Origin: Panacibacter ginsenosidivorans | GTDB lineage: Bacteria > Bacteroidota > Bacteroidia > Chitinophagales > Chitinophagaceae | DNA: 64,000 bases | Direction: 5' to 3' | Assembly: GCF_007971225.1 (NCBI RefSeq) | Contig: NZ_CP042435.1 | Span: 2,111,501 to 2,175,500, forward strand | Shown: piece by piece, positions 45,865 through 55,124 of the stretch | Position numbering within the stretch: position 1 is the first letter of the stretch | Layout of the letters: each line of letters starts with the position of its first letter | Notes under the pieces: generated by a model | Database searches by the model: none | Told to the model about the DNA's origin: nothing | Seen by the model: only the letters and a program-made list of their open reading frames with translations | Program-made: the position numbers and the translations under genes

Positions 45865-47181
45865 TTACAACTTCTCCAGCATATCTACAACACCTTCTCT
45901 TTTTAAAATGAGGTATCCGAGCCTGTCATTACTGATACCGTTTTTTAACTGGTAACTGAACAATAGCTGATCATCCTGCACTTCGGTTTCGAAATAGCGG
46001 AACTGGATGTTGGGATATTGTTTTAACTCCTCGCCTATTTCGTAAAGATGCGTGGAAAGAATAAACAAAGTGTTTTTCATTTTGCGCAGGCCCTGTATGA
46101 CAACTGTGCTGCATTTCATGGCATCCTGTACATTAGTACCCTTGAACAGTTCATCAATAAGTATCAGCCATTTTTTACCATCTGTTATTTTTTCCAGAGT
46201 GTTGTGTATGCGCTGCACTTCATTAAAAAAATAACTCTCCCCTTTAATGATATTATCAACCACCTGTATATTACTCAGCAAGCCATCAAAATAACTTAGC
46301 TGCATGTTTTTTGCAGGTACGCCCATACCAAGATGTGCCAGATAAACAGATACACCAACGGCTTTGATAAAGGTACTTTTGCCAGCCATGTTTGCACCGG
46401 TAAGGAAAAGAAAATTTTGCTGAGGTGTTAATTCAATGTCATAAGCAACAGGAACAGGCAAAAGCGGATGATACAATTGTTCTGCGGATAATTGCGGCCG
46501 CTCAGCATCTGTAAATGCAGGAAATGAAAAATCATATTTTTTGCATGCTGTGGCCATACTGTAAAATGCATCAAGCTTGGAGTAAAGCTCGATCATGTCC
46601 TGGCACTGTGTCTTAAAATCATATCGCAGAAAATGACCGATATTTAAATTATCTGAAGCTGAAAACTTTTTAGTAGCGTCGCGTTGAAGTATATTTTGCA
46701 GCAAGGGCCTTTTGAGTAATGCATTGATACGTTCAAGTATGATAGCAAGTTCAGGTGCATTATCATTGGCCCATAGTAATTCTTTTACCTGGTGCATACC
46801 TCTTATAAAACTTGCGAAATGACCAACTGTGTAAGATATTAAAGAATAATCGGGGCCGCTGAGTAATTTGTAAGAAAGTGCATTTATTACGCCGGGTGCT
46901 TTAGGAATGTTATCAACTGCTGATTCAAAATACCGCTCAATTACCATAATGGTTCCATTATTAATGGTAACCGGCCACTGGTCAAGTACATTGATAATAC
47001 GCTGCAATAATTGCTGCCTGTCGTTAATCAGTTTAATACTGTTGAGTGGCTGATCGATATAATAACGCAACCAAGCACGGCCACCAATGGTCCTGGCAAA
47101 ATCTAGGCGATGAAAAACAGAAAGCTCTTCTTCGTGGGCAAAGATGGACAGATCGTTTAGCGTGGTATTGTCAACGTTCAT
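45865..47181 (-). CDS. MutS-family ATPase (MutS-like, not MutS1)
   Basis: 438 residues, half the length of mismatch-repair MutS. It keeps the lever/core helices (about 20-230) and the ATPase domain V: Walker A TGANMAGKSTF (261-271), the SYFDGLLSNIQVVDNIIKGES region, Walker B WLILIDELFKGTN and LSTHLYEIGEEL. The mismatch-reading domain I and the connector are absent. Such short MutS homologues are common in Bacteroidota, and their role is not settled; general mismatch repair is unlikely without domain I. Confidence 0.88.
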   Translation of the reverse strand: MNVDNTTLNDLSIFAHEEELSVFHRLDFARTIGGRAWLRYYIDQPLNSIKLINDRQQLLQRIINVLDQWPVTINNGTIMVIERYFESAVDNIPKAPGVINALSYKLLSGPDYSLISYTVGHFASFIRGMHQVKELLWANDNAPELAIILERINALLKRPLLQNILQRDATKKFSASDNLNIGHFLRYDFKTQCQDMIELYSKLDAFYSMATACKKYDFSFPAFTDAERPQLSAEQLYHPLLPVPVAYDIELTPQQNFLFLTGANMAGKSTFIKAVGVSVYLAHLGMGVPAKNMQLSYFDGLLSNIQVVDNIIKGESYFFNEVQRIHNTLEKITDGKKWLILIDELFKGTNVQDAMKCSTVVIQGLRKMKNTLFILSTHLYEIGEELKQYPNIQFRYFETEVQDDQLLFSYQLKNGISNDRLGYLILKREGVVDMLEKL

Positions 47182-47229
47182 CAGCTAGGTTGATATGTAA
47201 TAATGAAAAATAAATAGATAGATAAAAGA

Positions 47230-48567
47230 TTATCGCTCAAATTTCATGCGCATGCCCCTATGAGATTCATCAAACACATTATTTCCATAAACCATATGGC
47301 CGTTTACAAAAGTATTCATGATTGAGGAGGGAAAAGTAAACCCTTCCAATGGGCTCCAGCCACATTTATAAAGAATGTTTTCTTTACTCACGGTGTATGA
47401 TTTATCTAAATCGACTAATACAAGATCTGCAAAATATCCTTCTCTTATATAGCCACGTTCTTTTACATGGAAGCATTTAGCTACTGCATGGCTCATTTTT
47501 TCTACTACTTTTTCCAAACTTATTTTCCCTTCTTTTACATAATGCAACATAAGTGATAAAGAATGCTGTACCAATGGTAAACCAGCGTGGGCTTTTTCAT
47601 AAGGCTCATTTTTTTCTTCCCAGGTATGCGGTGCATGGTCTGTGGCAATAACGTCCAAACGATCGTCTAACAGAGCCTGCCATAAAGCAGCTCTGTTGTT
47701 CGGTGCCTTTATAGCAGGGTTGCATTTTATTTTATTGCCCAATGCAGCATAATCATCACTGGTAAAATGTAAATGATGTACGCATACTTCTGCTGTAATA
47801 CGTTTATCCTCTAATGGAATCATATTGGTGAACAACTGTAATTCCTTTTCTGTACTTATGTGCAGAATGTGCAAACGGCTACCATGTTTTTTTGCAAACT
47901 GAATTGCTTTAAAAGAAGATTCAAAACAATTTTCTTCATTCCTTATGATGGGATGATCAGATGGTTCCAATATAGCCTTTATTGCTTTTAATCGTGCAAG
48001 ATTGGCTTTGATGATCTGCTCATCTTCGCAATGTGTGGCGATGAGTAATTCTGTGCCACCAAATATTTTATCTAACACTAGGGCATTATCTACAAGAAGA
48101 TTACCGGTAGAAGAGCCCATGAAAATTTTTACTCCGCATACATCCTGTTTCTTATTGTTTGTTTTTAGCACTTCTTCAATATTATCGTTTGAGGTGCCCA
48201 TAAAGAATGAATAATTAGCCATAGATGTTCTGGATGCAATAGCATATTTATCTTCCAGCAGTTCCTGTGTAAATGCTGGCGGTTGGGTGTTGGGCATTTC
48301 CATGAAACTGGTAACGCCACCTGCCACGGCTGCTTTTGCTTCTGTATAAATCGTTGCTTTATGTGTAAGCCCCGGTTCACGAAAATGAACCTGGTCGTCT
48401 ATTACACCAGGCAGCAAATATTTTCCGGCTGCATCGATTTCTGTGGCAGCAAATTTTACATCGATGTTGTTGGCAATCTTTTCTATTCTGCCGTTTTTTA
48501 TCAATACATCTCCGTTTGTAACAGCACCTTCATTTACAATAGATGTATTCTTTATAATATAATTCAT
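47230..48567 (-). CDS. pyrC: Dihydroorotase (or dihydroorotase-like amidohydrolase)
   Basis: 445 residues, class I dihydroorotase length. Motifs: DDQVHFREPGLTHK (57-70), GVKIFMGSSTG with the likely carboxylated Lys147, ATHCEDE, HILHIST and ATDHAPHTWEEK. The first metal motif reads Q59-V-H61 where most dihydroorotases have HxH. The later His and Asp ligands are present, so activity is plausible with a changed metal site. The enzyme closes carbamoyl-aspartate to dihydroorotate in pyrimidine synthesis. It is near, but not in an operon with, ribBA. Confidence 0.88.
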   Translation of the reverse strand: MNYIIKNTSIVNEGAVTNGDVLIKNGRIEKIANNIDVKFAATEIDAAGKYLLPGVIDDQVHFREPGLTHKATIYTEAKAAVAGGVTSFMEMPNTQPPAFTQELLEDKYAIASRTSMANYSFFMGTSNDNIEEVLKTNNKKQDVCGVKIFMGSSTGNLLVDNALVLDKIFGGTELLIATHCEDEQIIKANLARLKAIKAILEPSDHPIIRNEENCFESSFKAIQFAKKHGSRLHILHISTEKELQLFTNMIPLEDKRITAEVCVHHLHFTSDDYAALGNKIKCNPAIKAPNNRAALWQALLDDRLDVIATDHAPHTWEEKNEPYEKAHAGLPLVQHSLSLMLHYVKEGKISLEKVVEKMSHAVAKCFHVKERGYIREGYFADLVLVDLDKSYTVSKENILYKCGWSPLEGFTFPSSIMNTFVNGHMVYGNNVFDESHRGMRMKFER

Positions 48568-48598
48568 GCTGATAATTTATGTACAGTATGCAAATTAT

Positions 48599-48640
48599 AA
48601 TAAAAAGCCTGTCGGGTTTTAAAAACCTGCCAGGCTTATA
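48599..48640 (-). terminator. Terminator of ribBA
   Basis: On the minus strand: AAGCCTGGCAGGTTTT, then AAAACCCGACAGGCTTTTT. The stem has two mismatched positions. Confidence 0.82.
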
Positions 48641-48645
48641 TCTTT

Positions 48646-48715
48646 AACTGCTAATAAAAGTTCGGAACGTACAAGTGAGTGACACAACAGGCGATGCCAC
48701 CTGCTTGGTTGCTGA
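48646..48715 (-). repeat. GTAC-core element 22 (single arm, TGGCATC-type flank)
   Basis: TTCGGAAC and class II core at 48669-48688, then AGGCGATGCCACC. It ends 10 bp before the ribBA stop. Confidence 0.87.
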
Positions 48716-48725
48716 CTACCAAAAA

Positions 48726-49940
48726 CTATAAATGGGTATCACCTGAAAGAATTTCATGACCAAGTTTATCTCTCTTTGTCTGCAGGTATTTTTCGTTGTG
48801 TGGATTGGGTGTTATATGCATAGGAACTATATCCACTATCTCCAGCCCATAACCCCTTAAACCTGCCCGCTTCTTAGGATTATTACTCATCAACCGCAGT
48901 TTGGTTATGCCGAGCTTCCGCAATATTTGGGCTCCAACTCCATAGTCACGCTCGTCCATTCCAAAACCCAGTTGCAGGTTTGCTTCCACTGTATCAAGTC
49001 CTTCTTCCTGCAATTTGTATGCACGCAATTTATTCATGAGGCCAATGCCACGACCTTCCTGGTTCATGTAAAGAATAGCACCCTTACCCTCATCTTCCAC
49101 CATTTGCATGGCTTTATGCAATTGTTCACCACAGTCACAACGAAAACTACCCAGTATATCACCCGTAAAGCAACTGGAATGAACGCGGGTAAGCACAGCC
49201 TCTCCTTCTTTCCATTCTCCCTTTATCAACGCAAGATGCTCTCCACCGGTTAATTTTTCTTTGAAAGCAACAAGTTTAAAAGTGCCGAATTTAGTTGGCA
49301 TATTTACACGCACAATTTCTTCTATCAGCGAATCTGTTTTAAGCCTGTATTCAATAAGATCTTTTATGCTAACAACTTTCAGGTCGAACCGCCTGGCTAT
49401 TTCGAGCAACTCCGGTAACCTGGCCATTGTACCATCTTCGTTCATGATCTCTACCAAAACACCTGCGGGTCCCATACCCGCAAGCCGTGCAAGATCAATA
49501 GTAGCTTCTGTATGCCCGGTGCGGCGCAGCACACCGCCATCTTTTGCACGCAGTGGAAATATATGTCCCGGCCTGCCAAAATCAGCCGGGCGTTTAGAAG
49601 GATCTATCAATGCCTTTACGGTTGCAGACCTGTCATGAGCGCTTATACCTGTGGTGCAGCCAAAACCTAACAGGTCAACGCTTACCGTAAAAGGTGTTTC
49701 ATGAATGGCGGTATTGTTGTTTACCATTAATTCAAGCTGCAGTTCATCGGCACGTTGCTGCGTAATGGGGGCACAGATCAGGCCACGGCCATATTTACTC
49801 ATAAAATTGATCACCTCCGGCGTAGCATTCTCTGCAGAAGTTACAAAATCGCCTTCGTTTTCGCGGTCTTCATCATCCACTACAATTACCAGTTTACCCT
49901 GCTTTATATCTTCAATCGCACTTTCAATGGTATCGAGCAT
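48726..49940 (-). CDS. ribBA: Bifunctional 3,4-dihydroxy-2-butanone-4-phosphate synthase / GTP cyclohydrolase II
   Basis: 404 residues with both domains. RibB spans about 1-200: [10 protein letters not shown] at 22-31 binds Mg and ribulose 5-phosphate, and [14 protein letters not shown] is conserved. RibA spans about 205-400, with the zinc Cys257, Cys268 and Cys270 ([16 protein letters not shown]), EGRGIGL and RLMSNNPKK. Together they supply both precursors of riboflavin. Single gene; no other rib genes and no FMN riboswitch are visible in the 336-bp upstream gap. Confidence 0.96.
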   Translation of the reverse strand: MLDTIESAIEDIKQGKLVIVVDDEDRENEGDFVTSAENATPEVINFMSKYGRGLICAPITQQRADELQLELMVNNNTAIHETPFTVSVDLLGFGCTTGISAHDRSATVKALIDPSKRPADFGRPGHIFPLRAKDGGVLRRTGHTEATIDLARLAGMGPAGVLVEIMNEDGTMARLPELLEIARRFDLKVVSIKDLIEYRLKTDSLIEEIVRVNMPTKFGTFKLVAFKEKLTGGEHLALIKGEWKEGEAVLTRVHSSCFTGDILGSFRCDCGEQLHKAMQMVEDEGKGAILYMNQEGRGIGLMNKLRAYKLQEEGLDTVEANLQLGFGMDERDYGVGAQILRKLGITKLRLMSNNPKKRAGLRGYGLEIVDIVPMHITPNPHNEKYLQTKRDKLGHEILSGDTHL

Positions 49941-50035
49941 ACAAAAAGTTTAATCAGCAAAATTACGGCTTAAAACTTTCTGTTAGCAAAACCCACTTTC
50001 GATAAAAGTAAATCTGTTTACAGTTTAGTGAATTA

Positions 50036-50170
50036 TGATACCGGCAACAGTTTTTTATGGCATCGCCTCTTGCGTCGCAATCCTTTCATCGTTCCGCCTT
50101 TGGTTCGGAACGTACAAGTGAGTGACACAACCCAAGCTTAATAGCAGCACTACCGCTAAGTACAAAATCT
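50036..50170. repeat. GTAC-core element 23 (inverted doublet, shortest)
   Basis: Class I core variant at 50069-50088 with TTATGGCATCGCCT on the left; class II core at 50112-50131 with CCAAGCTTAATAG on the right. The pair spans only 63 bp. It sits in the divergent gap between ribBA and the PIG-L gene. Confidence 0.87.
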
Positions 50171-50242
50171 ATATTATCCGTTAAAAAAGTAAGCAGGTTT
50201 ACTTGTTTTTATAAATGGGAGATAAAAAAATTATCTTACACT

Positions 50243-50250
50243 TATCTTCG
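50243..50250 (+). promoter_or_regulatory. Candidate -7 box for the PIG-L gene
   Basis: TATCTTCG, one mismatch to TAnnTTTG; transcription would start near 50253, which fits translation from ATG 50277. Confidence 0.4.
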
Positions 50251-50276
50251 CTATGCACAAACCAGCAATATTGATT

Positions 50277-52775
50277 ATGAAGCAATCTTTACGTCTCGTT
50301 CTCCTTTTACTTTTTATCTTCCCCTTTTCGATTATTCATGCGCAAACGCCGCCTACTTACAACAGCGCTGATATTTATCTGCAACTAAAAAAACTGAATG
50401 TACTGGGAAGTGTTTTGTATATAGCCGCACACCCGGATGACGAAAACACAAGGTTGCTGGCATACCTCTCAAAAGAAAAACAATACCGTACCGGTTATAT
50501 GAGTCTAACCCGTGGCGATGGTGGTCAGAATTTGATTGGTGATGAGCAGGGTATTGAACTTGGACTGATAAGAACACAGGAATTATTGGCTGCCAGAAGA
50601 ATAGATGGTGCAGAGCAATTCTTTAGCCGTGCTTATGATTTTGGTTTTTGCAAAACGGCAAAGGAAGCCATGGAAACATGGGGACATGATAAAATATTGA
50701 GCGATGTTGTTTGGGTAATACGCAAGTTTCAACCGGATGTTATTATCACAAGATTCCCCGGAGATGAAAGAGCCGGGCACGGGCACCACCAGGCATCTTC
50801 TTTGTTAGCCAATGAAGCATTTAAAGCGGCTGCTGACCCTAACATGTTTCCCGAACAATTTAAATATGGTGTACACCCCTGGCAGGCAAAACGAATTTTG
50901 TGGAACACCTTTAATTTTGGTTCTGTTAATACAACTGATAGTACACAATTTAAAATAGATGTTGGTGTGTACAATAGCCTGATTGGTAAAAGTTATGGAG
51001 AGATTGCCAGCGAAAGCCGCAGCCAGCACAAGAGCCAGGGTTTTGGCGTACCAAGACAAAGAGGTCAGGCCTTCGAATATTTTCTTACAACAGGTGGTGA
51101 TGCGCCTAAGAATGATTTGATGGATGGAGTGGATAATACTTGGGATAGGATAAAAGCATCAACTGTTCACGATAAAATCAACGGAATTATTTCGCAATAC
51201 AATTTTGAGTACCCGGAATACTCGACCGCTCCATTGGTTGATCTTTATAAATCTATTCAGCAGTTGCCGGATAGTTATTGGAAAACAAAAAAACTTGCAG
51301 AAGTTCAACAATTAATTATTGCATGTACCGGCTTATTTGCAGAAGCGGCTTCTAGCAACGAACATGCAGTGCAGGGTGATAGTATTCATGTACAATTCTT
51401 CTTCAACAAGAGAAACAATGCTAATGTTAATTTGAAAGAAGTTCAGCTATTATCTTATGATTCAACTGTAGGTAAAGTATTAGGAAATAATCAAAACCTT
51501 AGTTTTACAAAAGCATTTACCGTTCCTGTTGATGCAAAAATTTCTCAGCCATATTGGTTAGAGAAGCCTTTGCAATCAGGCAGCTTTGATGTAAGTGATC
51601 AAACGCTGATCGGCAAAGCACAAAATGATGCCGCATATATTGCCAGATTTATTTTTACTATCAATGGTGTTGACTTTTCAGTAGATCGTGCAGTGCAATA
51701 TAAATTTACTGATCCCGTAAAAGGAGAAGTATATCAACCTTTACTTATAGTGCCGGCCATTACAGGAAAGTTCGATCAGCCTTTGTATGTACTGGATGGG
51801 GCAAAACAAAAACAAGTTGCACTCGATCTTAAAACAAAGAAAACTTTCAACAAGGTTGATGTTAAACTTTCTGCAGGGGACCAATGGACTGTAACCGGCG
51901 GCACATTCAACAAAGCGCTTCAAAAAAATACTACAGAAGAAACAAATGCTGTTGTAAGTAAAGGAACAGCAGGCAGTATTACAAATCTTTCTGTTGCTAT
52001 TAACAATATTACTGATGATCAAAATAATTCATACACGCAACCATTGCAGGAAGAGCATAGCATCGTTTACGAACATATTCCACCTATTCTTTACTACAAA
52101 CCATTAACTGCAAAAGTTGAAAAGATCGATGTTGTTGTAGAAGGTAAAAACATTGGCTATATTATCGGAGCCGGAGACAAAGTGCCGCAGGCTTTGCAGC
52201 AAATGGGTTACAATGTAACACTGTTAAACGAAGCGACTATTACCGATGATAATCTGAAAAAATTTGACGCCGTTATTGCGGGTGTGCGTGCATACAACAC
52301 ACAGGATTGGTTATACAGCAAATACGATGTACTGATGCGTTATATACAAAACGGCGGTAACTATATTGTGCAATACAACACATCAAATTTTATAAGCAGC
52401 GTTTCCAATAAAATCGGGCCATACCCTTTTACGGTTAGCCGCACAAGAGTTACAGATGAAAATGCAGAAGTAAAAATTTTACAACCCAACAGTACCGTAC
52501 TCAATTATCCAAATAAAATAACACAAGCAGATTTCAACAACTGGATACAGGAACGAAGTATATACCAGGCAGAACAACCAGACAGCCATTACAAAACGCC
52601 GCTTGCCATGCACGATGCCAATGAGCCGGAAAGCAATGGCAGCCTTATTCTTACAAAATATGGCAAAGGAAATTTTGTGTATACCGGTCTTGTGTTCTTC
52701 CGCGAATTGCCTGCAGGCGTGCCCGGTGCCTACAGGCTTATGGCTAATCTAATTGCATTGCCACAAAACAAATAG
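50277..52775 (+). CDS. Secreted PIG-L family deacetylase with C-terminal extension
   Basis: 832 residues from ATG 50277; ATG 50253 would add eight residues before the signal peptide (MKQSLRLVLLLLFIFPFSII, then HAQ). The LmbE/PIG-L domain (about 40-270) has the zinc motif AAHPDDE and the later ERAGHGHHQASS. This family removes acetyl groups from N-acetylglucosamine-type substrates. Beta-sandwich regions and an alpha/beta domain (GYIIGAGDKVPQALQQMGYN, FDAVIAGVRAYNTQDW) follow. It lies 5' of a small membrane protein and a sodium symporter, suggesting release and uptake of a sugar-like compound. Confidence 0.9.
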   Translation: MKQSLRLVLLLLFIFPFSIIHAQTPPTYNSADIYLQLKKLNVLGSVLYIAAHPDDENTRLLAYLSKEKQYRTGYMSLTRGDGGQNLIGDEQGIELGLIRTQELLAARRIDGAEQFFSRAYDFGFCKTAKEAMETWGHDKILSDVVWVIRKFQPDVIITRFPGDERAGHGHHQASSLLANEAFKAAADPNMFPEQFKYGVHPWQAKRILWNTFNFGSVNTTDSTQFKIDVGVYNSLIGKSYGEIASESRSQHKSQGFGVPRQRGQAFEYFLTTGGDAPKNDLMDGVDNTWDRIKASTVHDKINGIISQYNFEYPEYSTAPLVDLYKSIQQLPDSYWKTKKLAEVQQLIIACTGLFAEAASSNEHAVQGDSIHVQFFFNKRNNANVNLKEVQLLSYDSTVGKVLGNNQNLSFTKAFTVPVDAKISQPYWLEKPLQSGSFDVSDQTLIGKAQNDAAYIARFIFTINGVDFSVDRAVQYKFTDPVKGEVYQPLLIVPAITGKFDQPLYVLDGAKQKQVALDLKTKKTFNKVDVKLSAGDQWTVTGGTFNKALQKNTTEETNAVVSKGTAGSITNLSVAINNITDDQNNSYTQPLQEEHSIVYEHIPPILYYKPLTAKVEKIDVVVEGKNIGYIIGAGDKVPQALQQMGYNVTLLNEATITDDNLKKFDAVIAGVRAYNTQDWLYSKYDVLMRYIQNGGNYIVQYNTSNFISSVSNKIGPYPFTVSRTRVTDENAEVKILQPNSTVLNYPNKITQADFNNWIQERSIYQAEQPDSHYKTPLAMHDANEPESNGSLILTKYGKGNFVYTGLVFFRELPAGVPGAYRLMANLIALPQNK

Positions 52776-52776
52776 C

Positions 52777-52935
52777 ATGGTTGAAAAAGAAAAAACACAA
52801 AGAAGGAAAGTAAGTATCTGGTTCCTTGTTATACTCGGTGTGGCAATTGGCTTTATAATAAAAAATGTAGAAGTTGGTTTGATCATAGGACTTATGGTTG
52901 GCTTGCTTGCGGGAAGTTTGGCGGGAAGAAGATAG
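52777..52935 (+). CDS. 52-residue membrane protein after the PIG-L gene
   Basis: Begins 2 bp after the deacetylase stop codon, so it is probably co-translated. A basic N-terminus (VEKEKTQRRK) precedes two hydrophobic helices at about 12-28 and 32-47, with Gly-rich GLMVGLLAGSLAGRR at the end. No family is recognised. Confidence 0.7.
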   Translation: MVEKEKTQRRKVSIWFLVILGVAIGFIIKNVEVGLIIGLMVGLLAGSLAGRR

Positions 52936-52971
52936 AGAGCCCCAGCCCCTAAATGAATTATTAAAGAAGAC

Positions 52972-53181
52972 TTTTATGAGCCAGCTATAGAATATAAATT
53001 TAGCTTTCGTTGCGTCGCACTCTTGTACTGTTAATTCTTTATGAAGCAATAAAAACCACAAAGACAATTTGTGTAATTCGTGAATAATAATTCGTGTTTT
53101 AATAGTCCATTAATTTCTGAACGTACAAGTGAGTGACACAACGGACGATCAATAAAGAACTAAAAGCTTGTAACAAAAAAA
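52972..53181. repeat. GTAC-core element 24 (inverted doublet, reversed polarity)
   Basis: Left: TTTTATGAGCCAGCT, TTTAGCTTTC and class I core at 53009-53028. Right: class II core at 53123-53142 with GGACGATC and AAAAGCTTGTAACAAAAAAA. The pair spans 134 bp and lies inside what would otherwise be an operon. Confidence 0.88.
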
Positions 53182-53193
53182 CTTGCCATAAAC

Positions 53194-53313
53194 ATGCAGC
53201 AAAAAAAAAAGATACCCCTATTAAAATCATGGCGACAATGGTATATACTATTAATCGCAGTGCTGATTGCTTTAATTATTTTCTTTAGCTGGTTCACTAA
53301 ACATTTTTCATGA
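53194..53313 (+). CDS. 39-residue membrane protein coupled to the sodium symporter
   Basis: ATG at 53194, TGA at 53311-53313. The protein reads MQQKKKIPLLKSWRQWYILL then IAVLIALIIFFSWFTKHFS: a basic start and one membrane helix. Its stop overlaps the symporter start as ATGA, so the two are translationally coupled. Small helper subunits encoded just before a transporter are known for other carrier families; here that role is inferred only from the coupling. Confidence 0.7.
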   Translation: MQQKKKIPLLKSWRQWYILLIAVLIALIIFFSWFTKHFS

Positions 53314-55052
53314 AGAGTTTCGACTGGATTGTTCTGGTGCTTACACTGACGGGCATTGTACTGTATGGCTTGTATAAAAGCCGTACCAGCAAAAACCTGG
53401 AAGGCTATTTTTTGAGTAACCGCAGTATGCCCTGGTGGCTGGTATTGCTGAGCATCATGGGCACACAGGCAAGCGCTGTTACTTTTCTTTCAGCACCGGG
53501 ACAGGCATTTACTGATGGGATGCGTTTTGTGCAGTATTATTTTGGTTTGCCACTCGCCATGATTGTTGTGAGCATAAGTTTTGTACCCATCTTTAATAAA
53601 CTAAAAGTTTTTACAGCGTATGAATTTCTCGAACAACGTTTTGATATAAAGACAAGGACTTTTACCTCAGCTATGTTTTTACTGTCGAGAGGTTTTAGTA
53701 CAGGTATTAGTGTGTATGCACCTTCTATTATTCTTTCATCATTGCTTGGCTGGGACATTTTCTGGACCAATATTATAATGGGAGGCATACTCATTATTTA
53801 TACGGTGAGTGGTGGTGCAAAAGCGGTGGCATATACGCAACAGTTGCAAATGATCATCATCTTTACGGCTATGTTTATTGCAGGTTATTACATTGTGCAT
53901 GACATGCCAGCCAGTGTAAGTTTTACAGATGCATTGAAAGTGAGTGGAGCTTCCGGTAAATTAAATGTTATAACAACAGGCGTTGATGCAAATGGTTTTG
54001 CATGGAAAGACAAGTACAATATCATAAGTGGTTTGATTGGCGGATTCTTTCTGTCCTTATCTTATTTTGGCACTGATCAAAGCCAGGTGGGGCGCTATCT
54101 TACTGCAAAAAACAATACAGAAAGTAAACTGGGTTTATTGATGAACGGTTTGGTAAAAGTACCCATGCAGTTTCTGATATTGTTGCTGGGCGCTTTACTG
54201 TTTACGTATTACCAGTTTAACAGTGGGCCGATCTTTTTTAATTCGGCTGTTAATGAAAAAGTTTATGAAACCAAATATGGCGATAGTTTGAAAATGCTGG
54301 AGAATGAATTTAATTTACTAAATAAAACCCAGTCAAATATTTCTGCTGCATACCTGCAGGCAACAAATGATGAAGCAACGAGCGCTGCTGTTTTAAAAGA
54401 CAGCCTTACGAAAATAAATACGGAGGTAAATGATCTCCGTAACAATTATAAAACCGTGCTTCAAAAAGCTGATCCATCCATTGACACCAATGATACTAAC
54501 TATATTTTTATTCGTTTTGTGGTAGATACATTGCCTGCAGGCCTGGTTGGTTTGCTGATAGCAGTTATATTCCTTGCGTCATGGGGTTCTATTGCTGCAG
54601 CATTGAACTCATTGGCATCCTGCACCATGATTGATTTTTATTGCCGGTTTAAAAAACACCAGACACACGTGAAACAAAGTGATATTGCAGAACTAAGGCA
54701 ATACAATCTTTCAAAATGGTTCACATTTGGATGGGGCGTGTTTTGTATTATAATAGCTGAATTTTCTACCAACATGGGCAGTTTGATACAAGCGGTGAAT
54801 GAATATGGATCTTTGTTCTACGGCGTTATTCTTGGAATTTTTCTTGTGGCCTTTTATATGAAAAAGATAAATGGCAACCCTGTTTTTTATAGCGCTATAA
54901 TAGGTGAACTACTTGTGATAGCTTTATATATATTGGATAAATCCGGTGTAATAGGTTTTAGCTTTTTATGGTTGAATGTTGTAGGTGCGCTTGCGGTTGT
55001 ATTACTAAGCTGGCTGATGAATAATTTCATTAAAGTTAAAACAGACTCGTAA
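53310..55052 (+). CDS. Sodium:solute symporter family transporter
   Basis: 580 residues with about 14 hydrophobic helices. SSS-family marks are RSMPWWLVLLSIMGTQASAVTF-like sequence near 40-60, GLPLAMIVVS, RFDIKTRTFTSAMFLLSR and SLSYFGTDQSQVGRYL. A hydrophilic insert of about 75 residues (VYETKYGDSLKMLENEFNLL onward), likely helical, splits the membrane helices near 325-400. It should import a small organic solute with Na+; substrate unknown. It follows the PIG-L deacetylase unit on the same strand. Confidence 0.92.
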   Translation: MKSFDWIVLVLTLTGIVLYGLYKSRTSKNLEGYFLSNRSMPWWLVLLSIMGTQASAVTFLSAPGQAFTDGMRFVQYYFGLPLAMIVVSISFVPIFNKLKVFTAYEFLEQRFDIKTRTFTSAMFLLSRGFSTGISVYAPSIILSSLLGWDIFWTNIIMGGILIIYTVSGGAKAVAYTQQLQMIIIFTAMFIAGYYIVHDMPASVSFTDALKVSGASGKLNVITTGVDANGFAWKDKYNIISGLIGGFFLSLSYFGTDQSQVGRYLTAKNNTESKLGLLMNGLVKVPMQFLILLLGALLFTYYQFNSGPIFFNSAVNEKVYETKYGDSLKMLENEFNLLNKTQSNISAAYLQATNDEATSAAVLKDSLTKINTEVNDLRNNYKTVLQKADPSIDTNDTNYIFIRFVVDTLPAGLVGLLIAVIFLASWGSIAAALNSLASCTMIDFYCRFKKHQTHVKQSDIAELRQYNLSKWFTFGWGVFCIIIAEFSTNMGSLIQAVNEYGSLFYGVILGIFLVAFYMKKINGNPVFYSAIIGELLVIALYILDKSGVIGFSFLWLNVVGALAVVLLSWLMNNFIKVKTDS

Positions 55053-55124
55053 CTCAGTCGAATAAAGTACAGAACGTACAAGTGAGTGACACAACCAAAG
55101 CTTAATAGCAACACTTAAGTTTGC
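55053..55124 (-). repeat. GTAC-core element 25 (single arm, TTAATAG-type flank)
   Basis: Class II core at 55076-55095, then CAAAGCTTAATAGC. It exactly fills the convergent gap between the symporter and rarA stop codons. Confidence 0.88.

Noticed and set aside
49941-50276. FMN riboswitch upstream of ribBA
   Set aside because: The gap holds only repeat element 23 and a promoter box; no RFN-like conserved stems are seen.
52744-53067. 107-codon minus-strand frame over the small membrane gene
   Set aside because: Overlaps a real gene start and repeat element 24; sequence is not protein-like.
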